Shown here: positions 9,729 to 17,379 of the stretch, piece after piece
Layout: each line of letters opens with the position of its first letter
Numbering within the stretch: the stretch's first letter is position 1
NCBI RefSeq assembly: GCF_045635475.1
Contig: NZ_JBJGXI010000030.1
Span: 3,063-67,062, forward strand
Direction of reading: 5' to 3'
Source: JBJGXI01 sp045635475
GTDB taxonomy: Bacteria; Bacillota; Bacilli; Bacillales; Amphibacillaceae
DNA: 64,000 nt
Made by a program: the position numbers and the translations under genes
The notes under the pieces: model-generated
Databases searched by the model: none
Told to the model about the DNA's origin: nothing
What the model saw: the letters and a program-made list of their open reading frames with translations, nothing else

Positions 9729-10106
9729 TTAAGCCTCCTTAATATTTTTGATTACAGTTGTAATTAATTCATGCAACTGTTCTTCATTCATCCCGTTGGC
9801 CATTGCTTCTACAACGACCGGCTTGAATTCGGTAGATAATGCTGACAGGCGATTATTAGTAATTTGTTTGTCTTTATTAACGGTGATCATAGCGCCTTTT
9901 TTGGGAACAATCTCAATAATTCCTTTTGACTCTAGTTCGTGATAGCTTTTATTTACGGTGTGCATGTTCACACTAAGATCTCCTGCGAGTGCACGTACAG
10001 ACGGGAGCGTATCACCTAGGCTCAAATCACCGCGCACGATTGCTTCCATAATTTGCGTCCGAAGCTGGACATATAAAGGGACGTCCGAATTCGGGTCAAT
10101 GAACAT
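9729..10106 (-). CDS. YtrA-type GntR-family transcriptional repressor
   Basis: A 125-residue regulator with the N-terminal GntR winged helix (about 10-78: PLYVQLRTQIMEAIVRGDLS, LPSVRALAGDLSVNMHTVNKSYHELESKG) and only a short C-terminal helix pair instead of a large ligand domain, as in the YtrA subfamily. Such short regulators usually sit in an operon with the transporter or membrane protein that they control, and here the DUF1648 gene follows after 2 bp. A perfect palindrome at 10159-10185 just upstream is the likely operator, giving autorepression. The inducer cannot be inferred from the sequence. Confidence 0.9.
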   Translation of the reverse strand: MFIDPNSDVPLYVQLRTQIMEAIVRGDLSLGDTLPSVRALAGDLSVNMHTVNKSYHELESKGIIEIVPKKGAMITVNKDKQITNNRLSALSTEFKPVVVEAMANGMNEEQLHELITTVIKNIKEA

Positions 10107-10158
10107 GTTATGTTTCCTCCACTCTTATTTCTTTCTTGTTATATATATAATATAACAG

Positions 10159-10185
10159 ATTTGTTCTATATTGTATAGAACAAAT
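10159..10185. promoter_or_regulatory. Probable GntR operator palindrome
   Basis: ATTTGTTCTATA - TTG - TATAGAACAAAT: perfect 12-bp arms with a 3-bp spacer, 53 bp upstream of the regulator start, next to AT-rich TATATTATATAT that could hold the -10 box of the minus-strand promoter. No other palindrome this good occurs in the intergenic region. The remaining part up to 10376 contains only weak hairpins (for example CTCAAG/CTTGAG near 10278-10305). Confidence 0.8.
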
Positions 10186-10376
10186 TATGTTGAATATACG
10201 AATTAAAGTGCATTTGATCTAACTGAGAGCCGTAATTTCACGGGGGATGTAGTGATAACTGATACCACTATTTGGCTCAAGTGACATATCCCATCTCCCC
10301 TTGAGCTATTCACTATACGAAGCACATCTAACCAAGTACAATATTTAATAACGCTATCACTAGGAGATACACACAT

Positions 10377-11609
10377 ATGAACAGAAACTCGAAAACAAAC
10401 TATTATTTATTGCTATTCGTGATTTTCGGAGGGTTTTTAATCTTTGGTGTTTCAGAAAATATTAAGGGTCCCGCAATACCGGAGATGCAGACAGAACTCG
10501 CTTTGAGCGATGGTATGCTTGGTTTGCTTTTAGCAATCAACGCATTTGGCTTTTTACTCGCATGCACTTATACGTCCTGGCTAATTGAAAAAATCGGTGC
10601 AAAAACGATTAGTATAGTTACTTTTCTCCTAATGGGAGTATCGGGCATTTTTATTTATTTCTCTAGTAGCTTCCCAACATTAATTGGAGCTTATTTTGTG
10701 TTGTACCTAGGAAACGGTATGCTTGAGATTGGACTTGCGATTATTGCTGCCCGGCTTTTTACCAAAAATACGGGAACGATGCTCAATCTGTCTCATTTTT
10801 TCTATGGACTAGGTTCCACAGTTGCCCCGATCGTTGCTGCTCATATGATGGGGTGGGAGATTTCATCAACAATCTTAGGCTGGCGCGGCATGTATATGAT
10901 TATGCTATCGTTATCTCTTTTACCGATCATTCCAGTTGTGTTAAGTCGCTTTCCGAAAGAACAGTCAGAGGAAGAAGATCGCACATCGTATAAAAAGTTA
11001 GCTAAGGATCCGATTGCCTGGCTTATCGTTTTCGCGTTATTGATGGGGGTAACGACAGAATTAGGAATTGCTGCTTGGCTAGTAAACTATCTTGTAAAAG
11101 TTGACCAATGGACAGTAGAGGCTGCTTCCAACCTTCTGGCAATATTCTTTTTCACATTTATGCTATCGCGCTTATTATTAGGACCTGTGACCGATAGGTT
11201 TGGTTATGCTATTTCGATTATTGTCTTTTCTGCGTTTGCAGGTATTATTAGTATTATCCCTGTGTTTGCAGGTGAACATGCTGCCATATTATTTGCGATT
11301 GCAGGTTTCGGAGTTGGTCCGATTTATCCTACGATGATGGCCTTGCTTGCCAAAAAGTATACAAAAGGGACAGATACAGCGATTACCTTCACCGTTGTCC
11401 TGATCGGCATAGGCGGCGTAATTACTAATTTGATAATCGGCTACTTGATTGAAATTGTTACAAACTTACAATTACGGCCAACCTATGAAGCTAGTAATCA
11501 ATTAGGCATGCAAGCAGGATATTTGTTTATTGCTAGCACCGCACTATTATGTAGTCTTGCTACGGTGTTTATTTATGTACGGCTTAAGAAAGAGGGGCAG
11601 TTGTTGTAG
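10377..11609 (+). CDS. MFS transporter, FucP/sugar-permease-like
   Basis: A 410-residue major facilitator with 12 predicted helices. Helix 1 holds FGVSENIKGPAIPEMQTELA; the loop 2-3 signature is a weak SWLIEKIGAKT, and the repeat in the second half reads GPVTDRFGYA. It most resembles the COG0738-like sugar/fucose permease branch of Bacilli. The start ATG has CTAGGAGAT upstream (10-base spacing). It is divergent from the GntR operon and shares a 270-bp intergenic region with it, so co-regulation is possible but not shown. Substrate unknown; import of a small solute or drug efflux are both possible. Confidence 0.8.
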   Translation: MNRNSKTNYYLLLFVIFGGFLIFGVSENIKGPAIPEMQTELALSDGMLGLLLAINAFGFLLACTYTSWLIEKIGAKTISIVTFLLMGVSGIFIYFSSSFPTLIGAYFVLYLGNGMLEIGLAIIAARLFTKNTGTMLNLSHFFYGLGSTVAPIVAAHMMGWEISSTILGWRGMYMIMLSLSLLPIIPVVLSRFPKEQSEEEDRTSYKKLAKDPIAWLIVFALLMGVTTELGIAAWLVNYLVKVDQWTVEAASNLLAIFFFTFMLSRLLLGPVTDRFGYAISIIVFSAFAGIISIIPVFAGEHAAILFAIAGFGVGPIYPTMMALLAKKYTKGTDTAITFTVVLIGIGGVITNLIIGYLIEIVTNLQLRPTYEASNQLGMQAGYLFIASTALLCSLATVFIYVRLKKEGQLL

Positions 11610-11725
11610 GGTGCCGTTCCCTTGCGACCGTAGGTGTTCCAAAGTGGTGTTTTTGTCATAATGACCGATTCAGGATATTGAGATAGACTTTCACTATATC
11701 ATAAATTTAATAAGCTATTATACCG

Positions 11726-11758
11726 ACGTTTCTCATAACTCCGAGAAGCGTTTTTTTT
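11726..11758 (+). terminator. Rho-independent terminator after the MFS gene
   Basis: ACGTTTCTC / GAGAAGCGT stem (one G-U pair) with an 8-nt loop and a run of eight T, about 115 bp after the MFS stop codon. Confidence 0.85.
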
Positions 11759-11775
11759 ATGGTATAAGAAATCTT

Positions 11776-11807
11776 TTAAGGTTCGCTTAAGGTTCGCAAT
11801 CCATAAT
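11776..11807 (+). promoter_or_regulatory. Tandem 11-bp direct repeat and promoter of the htrA-like gene
   Basis: TTAAGGTTCGC occurs twice back to back (11776-11786, 11787-11797). CATAAT at 11802-11807 fits a -10 box; the position of the -35 box (about 11779-11784) falls inside the repeat and does not match consensus. A contiguous 11-bp direct repeat in place of the -35 is the usual layout of a binding site for an OmpR/PhoB-type response regulator. In B. subtilis htrA is activated by CssR, which is of this family; that CssR acts here is inference. Confidence 0.6.
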
Positions 11808-11878
11808 AGCGATAAGGTTAAAACAACGCCTAATCGGAAGTTAAAAAACAATGAAAAATTTGGAAAGAGGTGATTCAA

Positions 11879-13057
11879 ATGAGTAAACCATCAAGGCTAC
11901 GTAATTTTGCAAATACATTGGGAGCGGGGATTCTAGGGTCCGCTTTAACACTCGGGGTTGTAACACAAACTGGATATTTTGAAACAGACACCACGATTCC
12001 TACTAGTGAAGAGGACACGCTAGAGATCGCTAACGATTTGAAAGCAACCGAAACAAGTACGGCTGCTGTCAATGTTCAGCAAGTTTCAGCTACCGATAAC
12101 TCCGTAGCTGAAATAGTTGAACAAACATCGGAGGCAATTGTAGGCATCGTGAATATTACACAGCAAAGTAATCCGTTCACCCGTTCAAGTGAAGAAGCTG
12201 AAAGTGGCACCGGATCAGGGGTTGTTTTTGAAGTCAGTGATGATGCAGCCTATATTGTGACAAACAATCATGTTATCGAAGGTGCAGATGAAATCGAAGT
12301 TTCCTTATATAACGAGCAAGTTGCAACTGCTGAATTAGTAGGAACTGATTCGTTAACGGACATAGCTGTCTTAAAAATAGCAGGTAGCTTTGACATTACA
12401 CCGATCGATTTTGGAGATTCTACTACGCTTCGTGCGGGTGACCAAGTTATCGCCATTGGAAATCCATTAGGACTTAAGTTGTCGAGAACAGTGACACAAG
12501 GGATAGCCAGTGCAGTGGACCGTACGATTTCGGTATCTACCTCTGCCGGTGCGTGGGAATTAGATGTTATCCAAACAGACGCAGCAATTAACCCAGGAAA
12601 TAGCGGAGGAGCGCTGATTAATGGCGCTGGTCAATTAATCGGAATCAATAGTTTGAAAATATCTGAAAGTGGTGTGGAAGGACTTGGATTTGCGATTCCA
12701 AGTAATGATGTCAGCACAATCATTAATGAACTTATGGAAAATGGTAAAGTATTACGCCCATATCTCGGTGTCAGCCTCGTAGGATTAAATGAAGTAGCGC
12801 CATACTATTTGAGAAATATTGCAGATACGATTACAGATGGTGCCATTATTTCATACGTTGATGAGAACTCAGTAGCAGCAACTGTTGGGCTACAAGTGGA
12901 AGATATTATTGTTTCTATAAATGGACAGTCCATCCAAAACGATGATGAATTCCGCAAATACTTATATACTGAATTATCGATTGGTGACACCGTAACGATT
13001 GAATTCTACCGTGCTAATCAATTACAAACGGTTGAAGTTACGATGCCAGGCAACTGA
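11879..13057 (+). CDS. HtrA/DegP-type membrane-anchored serine protease
   Basis: A 392-residue quality-control protease acting outside the membrane on misfolded exported proteins. The ATG at 11879 is preceded by AGAGGTGAT; a GTG at 11870 overlaps that site. Order: short cytoplasmic N-terminus, one membrane helix (about 14-34), an acidic linker, trypsin-like domain with catalytic His131 (TNNHVIEG), Asp161 (LTDIAVLKI) and Ser242 (NPGNSGGALING), then one PDZ domain (about 300-390, PYLGVSLVGLNEV... GLQVEDIIVSINGQ). Length and layout match Bacillus HtrA/HtrB/YyxA. A parvulin gene follows, giving a secretion-stress pair. The TTAAGGTTCGC tandem repeat upstream suggests two-component control. Confidence 0.95.
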   Translation: MSKPSRLRNFANTLGAGILGSALTLGVVTQTGYFETDTTIPTSEEDTLEIANDLKATETSTAAVNVQQVSATDNSVAEIVEQTSEAIVGIVNITQQSNPFTRSSEEAESGTGSGVVFEVSDDAAYIVTNNHVIEGADEIEVSLYNEQVATAELVGTDSLTDIAVLKIAGSFDITPIDFGDSTTLRAGDQVIAIGNPLGLKLSRTVTQGIASAVDRTISVSTSAGAWELDVIQTDAAINPGNSGGALINGAGQLIGINSLKISESGVEGLGFAIPSNDVSTIINELMENGKVLRPYLGVSLVGLNEVAPYYLRNIADTITDGAIISYVDENSVAATVGLQVEDIIVSINGQSIQNDDEFRKYLYTELSIGDTVTIEFYRANQLQTVEVTMPGN

Positions 13058-13203
13058 CTCAACATAATCATAGCATAGCTAAGGTATCCGCATGACGGGT
13101 TAATCCGACTGTGTGAATGGCTTAAATCAAGATTATCTAATGAACAACTAAAAAACGTTATGCATCAGCGGTTTTTGCAGATTCGCTTAACAAAAGGAGA
13201 AAT

Positions 13204-14085
13204 ATGATGAAAAGTTTAAATAAAAGTTCAATATTTTGGATACTCGGGATTGTGTTAGCCGTCCTGCTATTAGTAGCAGTTTTCTTTCAAAAAGACGAAA
13301 CCAGTGCAGTTGCTACAATTAATGGAGAAGAGATTACGGATGTAGAATTAAATGAAGTTCTCGTAAAGCAATATGGTACTGATACGTTAGATGGACTGAT
13401 CTCACAGAAAGTAGTTAAAATGGAAATTGAAAATGCAGGCATTGAGGTAACAGAAGAGGAAATAGACCTTGAACTTGAAGAATATATAGCCTATTACGGT
13501 GGTGAAGAAGCTTTTCATACTGATTTAGATTCGAGTGGTGTGACTGTGGAGGATATAGAGGAAGACATTGAGATTTATATTGCCACAAATAAAATTTTAG
13601 CGGACCGTTTTACAATAACAGATGATGAGATGCTAACCTATTTTGAAGAGAACCAAGATTCATTTGCCCAAGCTGAACAAGTGCAAGCGAGCCATATCTT
13701 AGTTGAGGATGAGGCAACAGCGAATGAGGTAATTGAAAAACTAAATGCTGGAGAAGATTTTGCAGAATTAGCGCTCGAATATTCAACAGATACAACCACG
13801 AGTGAAACAGGTGGGGACCTTGGTCTGTTTGGAGCTGGTGAAATGGTACAAGCATTTGAAGATGCTGTTTTTGCCATGGAAATTGGTGAGATCAGTGAGC
13901 CGGTAGAAACAGAATATGGATTTCATGTGATTAAACTTGTTGATAAAGTGGAGGCTACAGAAGCTAATTTTGATGACGTAAAAGCTGAAATAGAAACAAC
14001 CCTATTTGATACAAAAGCAGATGAGGAATACGCCGTTTGGCTTGATGAAATAATGGCTGAATATGATATTGAATATTTGTTGTAG
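13204..14085 (+). CDS. Membrane-anchored parvulin-type peptidyl-prolyl isomerase (PrsA/SurA-like)
   Basis: A 293-residue foldase with one N-terminal membrane helix (about 10-28, IFWILGIVLAVLLLVAVFF). Unlike classical PrsA there is no lipobox cysteine, so it is anchored by the helix rather than by lipid. A SurA-N-like helical region (about 35-150) is followed by the rotamase domain (about 158-255: QASHILVEDEATANEVIEKL, GGDLGLFGAGEMVQAFEDAV, TEYGFHVIKLVDK) with the family's conserved His and Phe positions. The C-terminal tail completes the chaperone lobe. Ribosome site AAAGGAG precedes the tandem ATG ATG at 13204/13207. It lies 146 bp after htrA in the same direction; no strong terminator is visible between them, so they may be cotranscribed. 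Confidence 0.9.
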   Translation: MMKSLNKSSIFWILGIVLAVLLLVAVFFQKDETSAVATINGEEITDVELNEVLVKQYGTDTLDGLISQKVVKMEIENAGIEVTEEEIDLELEEYIAYYGGEEAFHTDLDSSGVTVEDIEEDIEIYIATNKILADRFTITDDEMLTYFEENQDSFAQAEQVQASHILVEDEATANEVIEKLNAGEDFAELALEYSTDTTTSETGGDLGLFGAGEMVQAFEDAVFAMEIGEISEPVETEYGFHVIKLVDKVEATEANFDDVKAEIETTLFDTKADEEYAVWLDEIMAEYDIEYLL

Positions 14086-14093
14086 GGGTGAGT

Positions 14094-14114
14094 GGGGACA
14101 ACTAGTTTGTCCCC
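14094..14114 (+). terminator. Stem-loop after the parvulin gene, weak terminator
   Basis: GGGGACAA - CTAGT - TTGTCCCC, a perfect 8-bp stem 9 bp after the stop codon. The tail ATAAATCTTTT is poor in leading T, so it may act as an mRNA 3'-end stabiliser as much as a terminator. I see no gene in 14115-14413; an open frame across it has no ribosome site. Confidence 0.55.
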
Positions 14115-14413
14115 ATAAATCTTTTGGTGTTATCGAAGAGCCTGTGTTCGAACGATTTGCCCCCATCCAGCTTATCTATTTTTACGGTGATGTCTATCAT
14201 AATAAAAATAGATGCACTGGATCCAAAAATAATGCTAGCAAAACGAACTTAAATGAAAGTGTATTCATACTTGACTCGAATGAAAAACAATTAGTAAAAA
14301 TTTCTATACGGAATTCATAGTAAAATTTATGGAAGTAATTTATAATGTAAATATACCTATTTTTTACAAAATTCAGCAAAAAGCTACAATAGGTATTACA
14401 AATAATAATCTTT

Positions 14414-14440
14414 TGAAACCTTTTTTTGCTTCGTTCCGTA
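14414..14440 (+). promoter_or_regulatory. ECF sigma (sigma-W-type) promoter of the ter operon
   Basis: TGAAAC at 14414-14419, 17-bp spacer, CGTA at 14437-14440. This matches the TGAAAC/CGTA pattern of sigma-W and related ECF promoters in Bacillus. It lies about 120 bp upstream of the first TerD gene. The B. subtilis yceCDEFGHI operon is a known sigma-W target, which supports the assignment. Confidence 0.7.
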
Positions 14441-14510
14441 CATAATATTGTAATAAAGTTAAAGGAGCTCGTTCATAAATAATTAGAATTGAGTGTGAAA
14501 TGATGCAATC

Positions 14511-14534
14511 TTAAATCACGTTTGCGTGATTTAA
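14511..14534 (+). promoter_or_regulatory. Leader stem-loop upstream of the first terD gene
   Basis: TTAAATCACG - TTTG - CGTGATTTAA, perfect 10-bp arms with a tetraloop, ending 11 bases before the ribosome site AAGGAG (14546-14551). It lies in the predicted 5' UTR. It is not followed by a T-run, so an mRNA stabiliser or a protein/ribosome regulatory site is more likely than a terminator. Confidence 0.55.
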
Positions 14535-14559
14535 ATATAATAATGAAGGAGTGAATGGT

Positions 14560-15162
14560 TTGTCTATTTCTTTGCAAAAAGGACAACGTATCGACTTAAC
14601 AAAAGGAAATGCTGGTCTTTCGAAGATTATGGTTGGTTTAGGCTGGGATCCAATTGAAACTAAACGTGGTGGAATCTTAGGCGGCTTATTAGGAGCTGGA
14701 GCACCTGATATTGATTGTGATGCTTCTGTTCTAATGCTCGAAGATGATAAATTTATGAACAAGAAAAACCTGATTTATTTTGGTAATTTGAATAGTTCAT
14801 GCCGAAGCATTAAGCATACAGGGGACAATCTAACTGGTGAGGGTGATGGAGATGATGAACAAATTTTAATTGATCTTCAAAGCGTGCCTTCAAATATCAA
14901 TAAACTAGTTTTTGTTGTTAATATTTATGATTGTGTAAGACGTAAACAAGATTTTGGGATGATAGAAAATGCGTTTATTCGTGTAGTCAATAATTCGAAT
15001 AACCAAGAAATTGTAAAATTTAATTTAACAGATAATTTTTCTGGAAAAACAACCTTAATAGTTTCAGATATTTATCGCCATGGCAGTGAGTGGAAGTTTG
15101 CTGCAATTGGAAATGCTACAAACGATAGTGGATTGGAAGATATCGTTCGTTGCTATACGTAA
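14560..15162 (+). CDS. TerD-domain stress protein 1 (YceC-like)
   Basis: A 200-residue cytoplasmic TerD-fold protein. The start is TTG at 14560 (protein MSISLQKGQRIDLTKGN), 8 bases after AAGGAG; a GTG at 14551 would overlap that site. Conserved TerD features: SLQKGQ...DLTK, the Ca2+-binding-type acidic segments DIDCDASVLML and HTGDNLTGEGDGDDEQI, and a C-terminal DIYRHGSEWKFAAIG. It is the most divergent of the three TerD copies: it carries a basic/glycine insert TKRGGILGGLLGAG and lacks the GRIATDFGLQ end of the others. TerD proteins bind Ca2+ and are linked to tellurite and envelope-stress resistance. First gene after the ECF promoter. Confidence 0.92.
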   Translation: MSISLQKGQRIDLTKGNAGLSKIMVGLGWDPIETKRGGILGGLLGAGAPDIDCDASVLMLEDDKFMNKKNLIYFGNLNSSCRSIKHTGDNLTGEGDGDDEQILIDLQSVPSNINKLVFVVNIYDCVRRKQDFGMIENAFIRVVNNSNNQEIVKFNLTDNFSGKTTLIVSDIYRHGSEWKFAAIGNATNDSGLEDIVRCYT

Positions 15163-15186
15163 TACTAGATTTAGTCTATTAAATTG

Positions 15187-15226
15187 AGTCAATTAGTTAC
15201 CTTAAATCAGAACTATGAAATTGACT
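15187..15226. repeat. AGTCAATTTCATAAT-family inverted repeat, copy A
   Basis: AGTCAATT (15187-15194) is inverted as AATTGACT (15219-15226), the right half extending to TATGAAATTGACT. It belongs to a small family also found at 32768, 32860, 59625 and 63795. It lies between TerD genes 1 and 2. Confidence 0.55.
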
Positions 15227-15267
15227 AACCTAAATCAGATTTTGAAAATAGAAAGGAAGATTTAATA

Positions 15268-15849
15268 ATGGCAGTTTCATTATCAAAAGGACAAAAGGTA
15301 GATTTAACAAAAACAAACCCTGGTTTATCGAAAGTTATCATTGGATTAGGATGGGATGTTAATAAATACGATGGTGGTAGTGATTTTGACCTGGATGCAA
15401 GTGTATTTCTTCTAGATGCCAATGGTAAGTGTTCTTCAGACGCGGATTTTATTTTCTATAACCAACTTGAGGGTGGAAATGGTTCTGTGGTACATACTGG
15501 AGATAACCTTACGGGTGAAGGTGAAGGGGATGATGAGCAAGTAAAAGTAAATCTATCTTCTGTACCGGCTAGTATTGAAAAGATTTCATTTGTTATTACG
15601 ATTCACGAAGGTGAAACACGCAACCAAAACTTTGGACAAGTATCTAATTCCTTCGTACGTGTTGTGAGTGAAGATACCAATGAAGAATTAATTCGTTATG
15701 ATTTAGGAGAAGATTTCTCCATTGAAACAGCAATTAATGTTGGTGAATTGTATCGTCATAATGGTGAATGGAAATTCGCTGCTGTAGGTTCTGGCTACCA
15801 AGGTGGATTAGGACGTATTGCAACCGATTTTGGATTGCAAATTGGTTAA
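15268..15849 (+). CDS. TerD-domain stress protein 2 (YceD-like)
   Basis: A 193-residue TerD protein starting at ATG 15268 with GAAAGGAAG upstream. Full set of family motifs: AVSLSKGQKVDLTKTNPGLS, GGSDFDLDASVFLLD, HTGDNLTGEGEGDDEQVKV, NFGQVSNSFVRVV, YRHNGEWKFAAVGSGYQGGL. The acidic loops give the two Ca2+ sites known in TerD structures. It is very similar to copy 3, so the pair arose by duplication. Likely forms a membrane-associated complex with TerC, encoded two genes on. Confidence 0.95.
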   Translation: MAVSLSKGQKVDLTKTNPGLSKVIIGLGWDVNKYDGGSDFDLDASVFLLDANGKCSSDADFIFYNQLEGGNGSVVHTGDNLTGEGEGDDEQVKVNLSSVPASIEKISFVITIHEGETRNQNFGQVSNSFVRVVSEDTNEELIRYDLGEDFSIETAINVGELYRHNGEWKFAAVGSGYQGGLGRIATDFGLQIG

Positions 15850-15858
15850 CACTTATTA

Positions 15859-15887
15859 GACAAGAAGGATGTCCAATCCTTCTTGTC
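15859..15887 (+). terminator. Intra-operon stem-loop between terD copies 2 and 3
   Basis: GACAAGAAGGAT - GTCCA - ATCCTTCTTGTC, a perfect 12-bp stem, followed by CTTCTTTTCT. It would act as a partial terminator or 3'-end stabiliser, lowering expression of TerD3/TerC relative to TerD1/2. Confidence 0.7.
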
Positions 15888-15926
15888 CTTCTTTTCTAGC
15901 TGTAAAATAAATAAGGAGGCCATAAA

Positions 15927-16508
15927 ATGGGAGTTCAGTTATCAAAAGGTCAACGAATTGATTTAACAAAAACAAATCCTGGGTTAACTAGGGCGATCAT
16001 TGGATTAGGATGGGATATTAACCAATTTCATGGCGGAGTTGACTTTGACTTAGATGCTTCTGCTTTTTTAGTTGATGAAAACAACAAATGTGTTAACGAT
16101 CAAGATTTTGTATTTTATAACAATCTTGAGCATCCTAGCCAGAGTGTAATACATACTGGAGATAATCGTACTGGAGTGGGAGATGGTGATGATGAGCAAA
16201 TCGTCGTAGATTTTACAAAGATTCCAAATCATATACAAAAAATAGGAATCGCGGTTACTATACATGATGCAGAAGAACGTAATCAAAATTTTGGACAAGT
16301 TTCCAATGCGTTTGTACGTCTAGTAGATGACTCCACTAACCAAGAATTATTGCGCTTTGATTTAGGAGAAGATTTCTCTATTGAGACAGCGGTTGTTGTT
16401 TGTGAATTATACCGACACGATCGTAATTGGAAGTTTAATGCCATTGGGAGCGGCTTCTCAGGCGGTCTGGCTTCACTTTGTAGTAATTATGGTTTGCAAG
16501 TTAATTAG
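15927..16508 (+). CDS. TerD-domain stress protein 3 (YceE-like)
   Basis: A 193-residue TerD protein with AAGGAGG upstream of ATG 15927. Motifs: GVQLSKGQRIDLTKTNPGLT, GGVDFDLDASAFLVD, HTGDNRTGVGDGDDEQIVV, NFGQVSNAFVRLV, YRHDRNWKFNAIGSGFSGGL. Acidic metal-binding loops are intact. It is followed after 24 bp by the TerC gene, with which it is probably translated from the same message. Confidence 0.95.
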   Translation: MGVQLSKGQRIDLTKTNPGLTRAIIGLGWDINQFHGGVDFDLDASAFLVDENNKCVNDQDFVFYNNLEHPSQSVIHTGDNRTGVGDGDDEQIVVDFTKIPNHIQKIGIAVTIHDAEERNQNFGQVSNAFVRLVDDSTNQELLRFDLGEDFSIETAVVVCELYRHDRNWKFNAIGSGFSGGLASLCSNYGLQVN

Positions 16509-16532
16509 TGGTTAATTAAGGAGGAATTATTT

Positions 16533-17312
16533 TTGGATATTATAAACCAAGTTTTGTCGACATATGCCTCATTCTTTGATTGGGAAATGTGGGGAGAAGT
16601 TCTAACAGACCCAGTTGCATGGGGATATATAGGAACACTTGTCATCTTAGAAGGGCTTTTATCAGCGGATAATGCCTTAGTACTAGCGGTAATGGTCAAG
16701 CACTTACCGGAGAAGAAACGTAAAAAGGCATTAACATATGGATTATTCGGTGCATACTTTTTTAGGTTCCTATTTATTGGTTTAGGTGTATTCTTAATTA
16801 AGTTCTGGTGGATAAAAGTATTTGGTGCAGCCTACTTAATGTGGCTTGTCATTAAATATTTCTGGAAAGGTGAAGACGATGAAGATGCTGAAGGTGTGAA
16901 GAAAAGTGGATGGTTAGTACGTACTTTTGGTTTATTCTGGGGAACAGTTATTGCAGTAGAATTAATGGACATTGCTTTTTCAGTCGATAGTATTTTAGCT
17001 GCATTTGCCGTTTCAGAACAAGTATGGGTTCTATTTATTGGTGGAGCATTAGGAATTATTATGATGAGAACTGTGGCAGGGGTTTTCCTGAAATTAATTG
17101 AAAAGATACCAGAGTTAGAGACTACAGCGTTCGTTTTAATCGGTATTATTGCTTTAAAGATGGGTGCAAGTGTAATAGGTATACACATCCATCATTTACT
17201 GTTTTTCGGAATTTTAATTATTGCTTTTTTAATCACTTTCATTATCCATTACTACAACAAATCAGAGTCGAGAATTGCAAGAAAAGAGATTGCTTCATCA
17301 AAAGAAAAATAA
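16533..17312 (+). CDS. TerC-family integral membrane protein (YceF-like)
   Basis: A 259-residue polytopic membrane protein starting at TTG 16533 behind AAGGAGG. It has about seven helices, the conserved SADNALVLAVMVKHLP segment (around residue 44) and DIAFSVDSILAAFAV (around 145), whose intramembrane Asp residues define TerC. A cytoplasmic acidic loop (KGEDDEDAEGVKKS) lies between the halves. TerC proteins work with TerD in tellurite/metal stress, and some Bacillus members take part in metal (Mn2+) export or in loading secreted enzymes with metal; which applies here is unknown. Confidence 0.93.
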   Translation: MDIINQVLSTYASFFDWEMWGEVLTDPVAWGYIGTLVILEGLLSADNALVLAVMVKHLPEKKRKKALTYGLFGAYFFRFLFIGLGVFLIKFWWIKVFGAAYLMWLVIKYFWKGEDDEDAEGVKKSGWLVRTFGLFWGTVIAVELMDIAFSVDSILAAFAVSEQVWVLFIGGALGIIMMRTVAGVFLKLIEKIPELETTAFVLIGIIALKMGASVIGIHIHHLLFFGILIIAFLITFIIHYYNKSESRIARKEIASSKEK

Positions 17313-17327
17313 TTAACTGTCTTCAAT

Positions 17328-17359
17328 GGAAGGGGAAAAATTTTCGCTCCTTCCTTTTT
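17328..17359 (+). terminator. Attenuating terminator between terC and the metabolite block
   Basis: GGAAGG(GG) pairs with (CT)CCTTCC around AAAAATTTTCG, followed by TTTTTG. It lies 15 bp after the terC stop and 20 bp before the next start, so it probably limits readthrough into the next four genes. Confidence 0.75.
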
Positions 17360-17379
17360 GAATAAAAAGAGGTGTGAAA

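Noticed and set aside
10200..10376. Possible riboswitch upstream of the MFS gene
   Set aside because: A few short inverted repeats are present, but no known aptamer motif and no terminator/antiterminator pair.
14063..14320. 85-codon frame after the parvulin gene
   Set aside because: Overlaps the parvulin stop region and the GGGGACAA hairpin; no ribosome site and no protein-like pattern.
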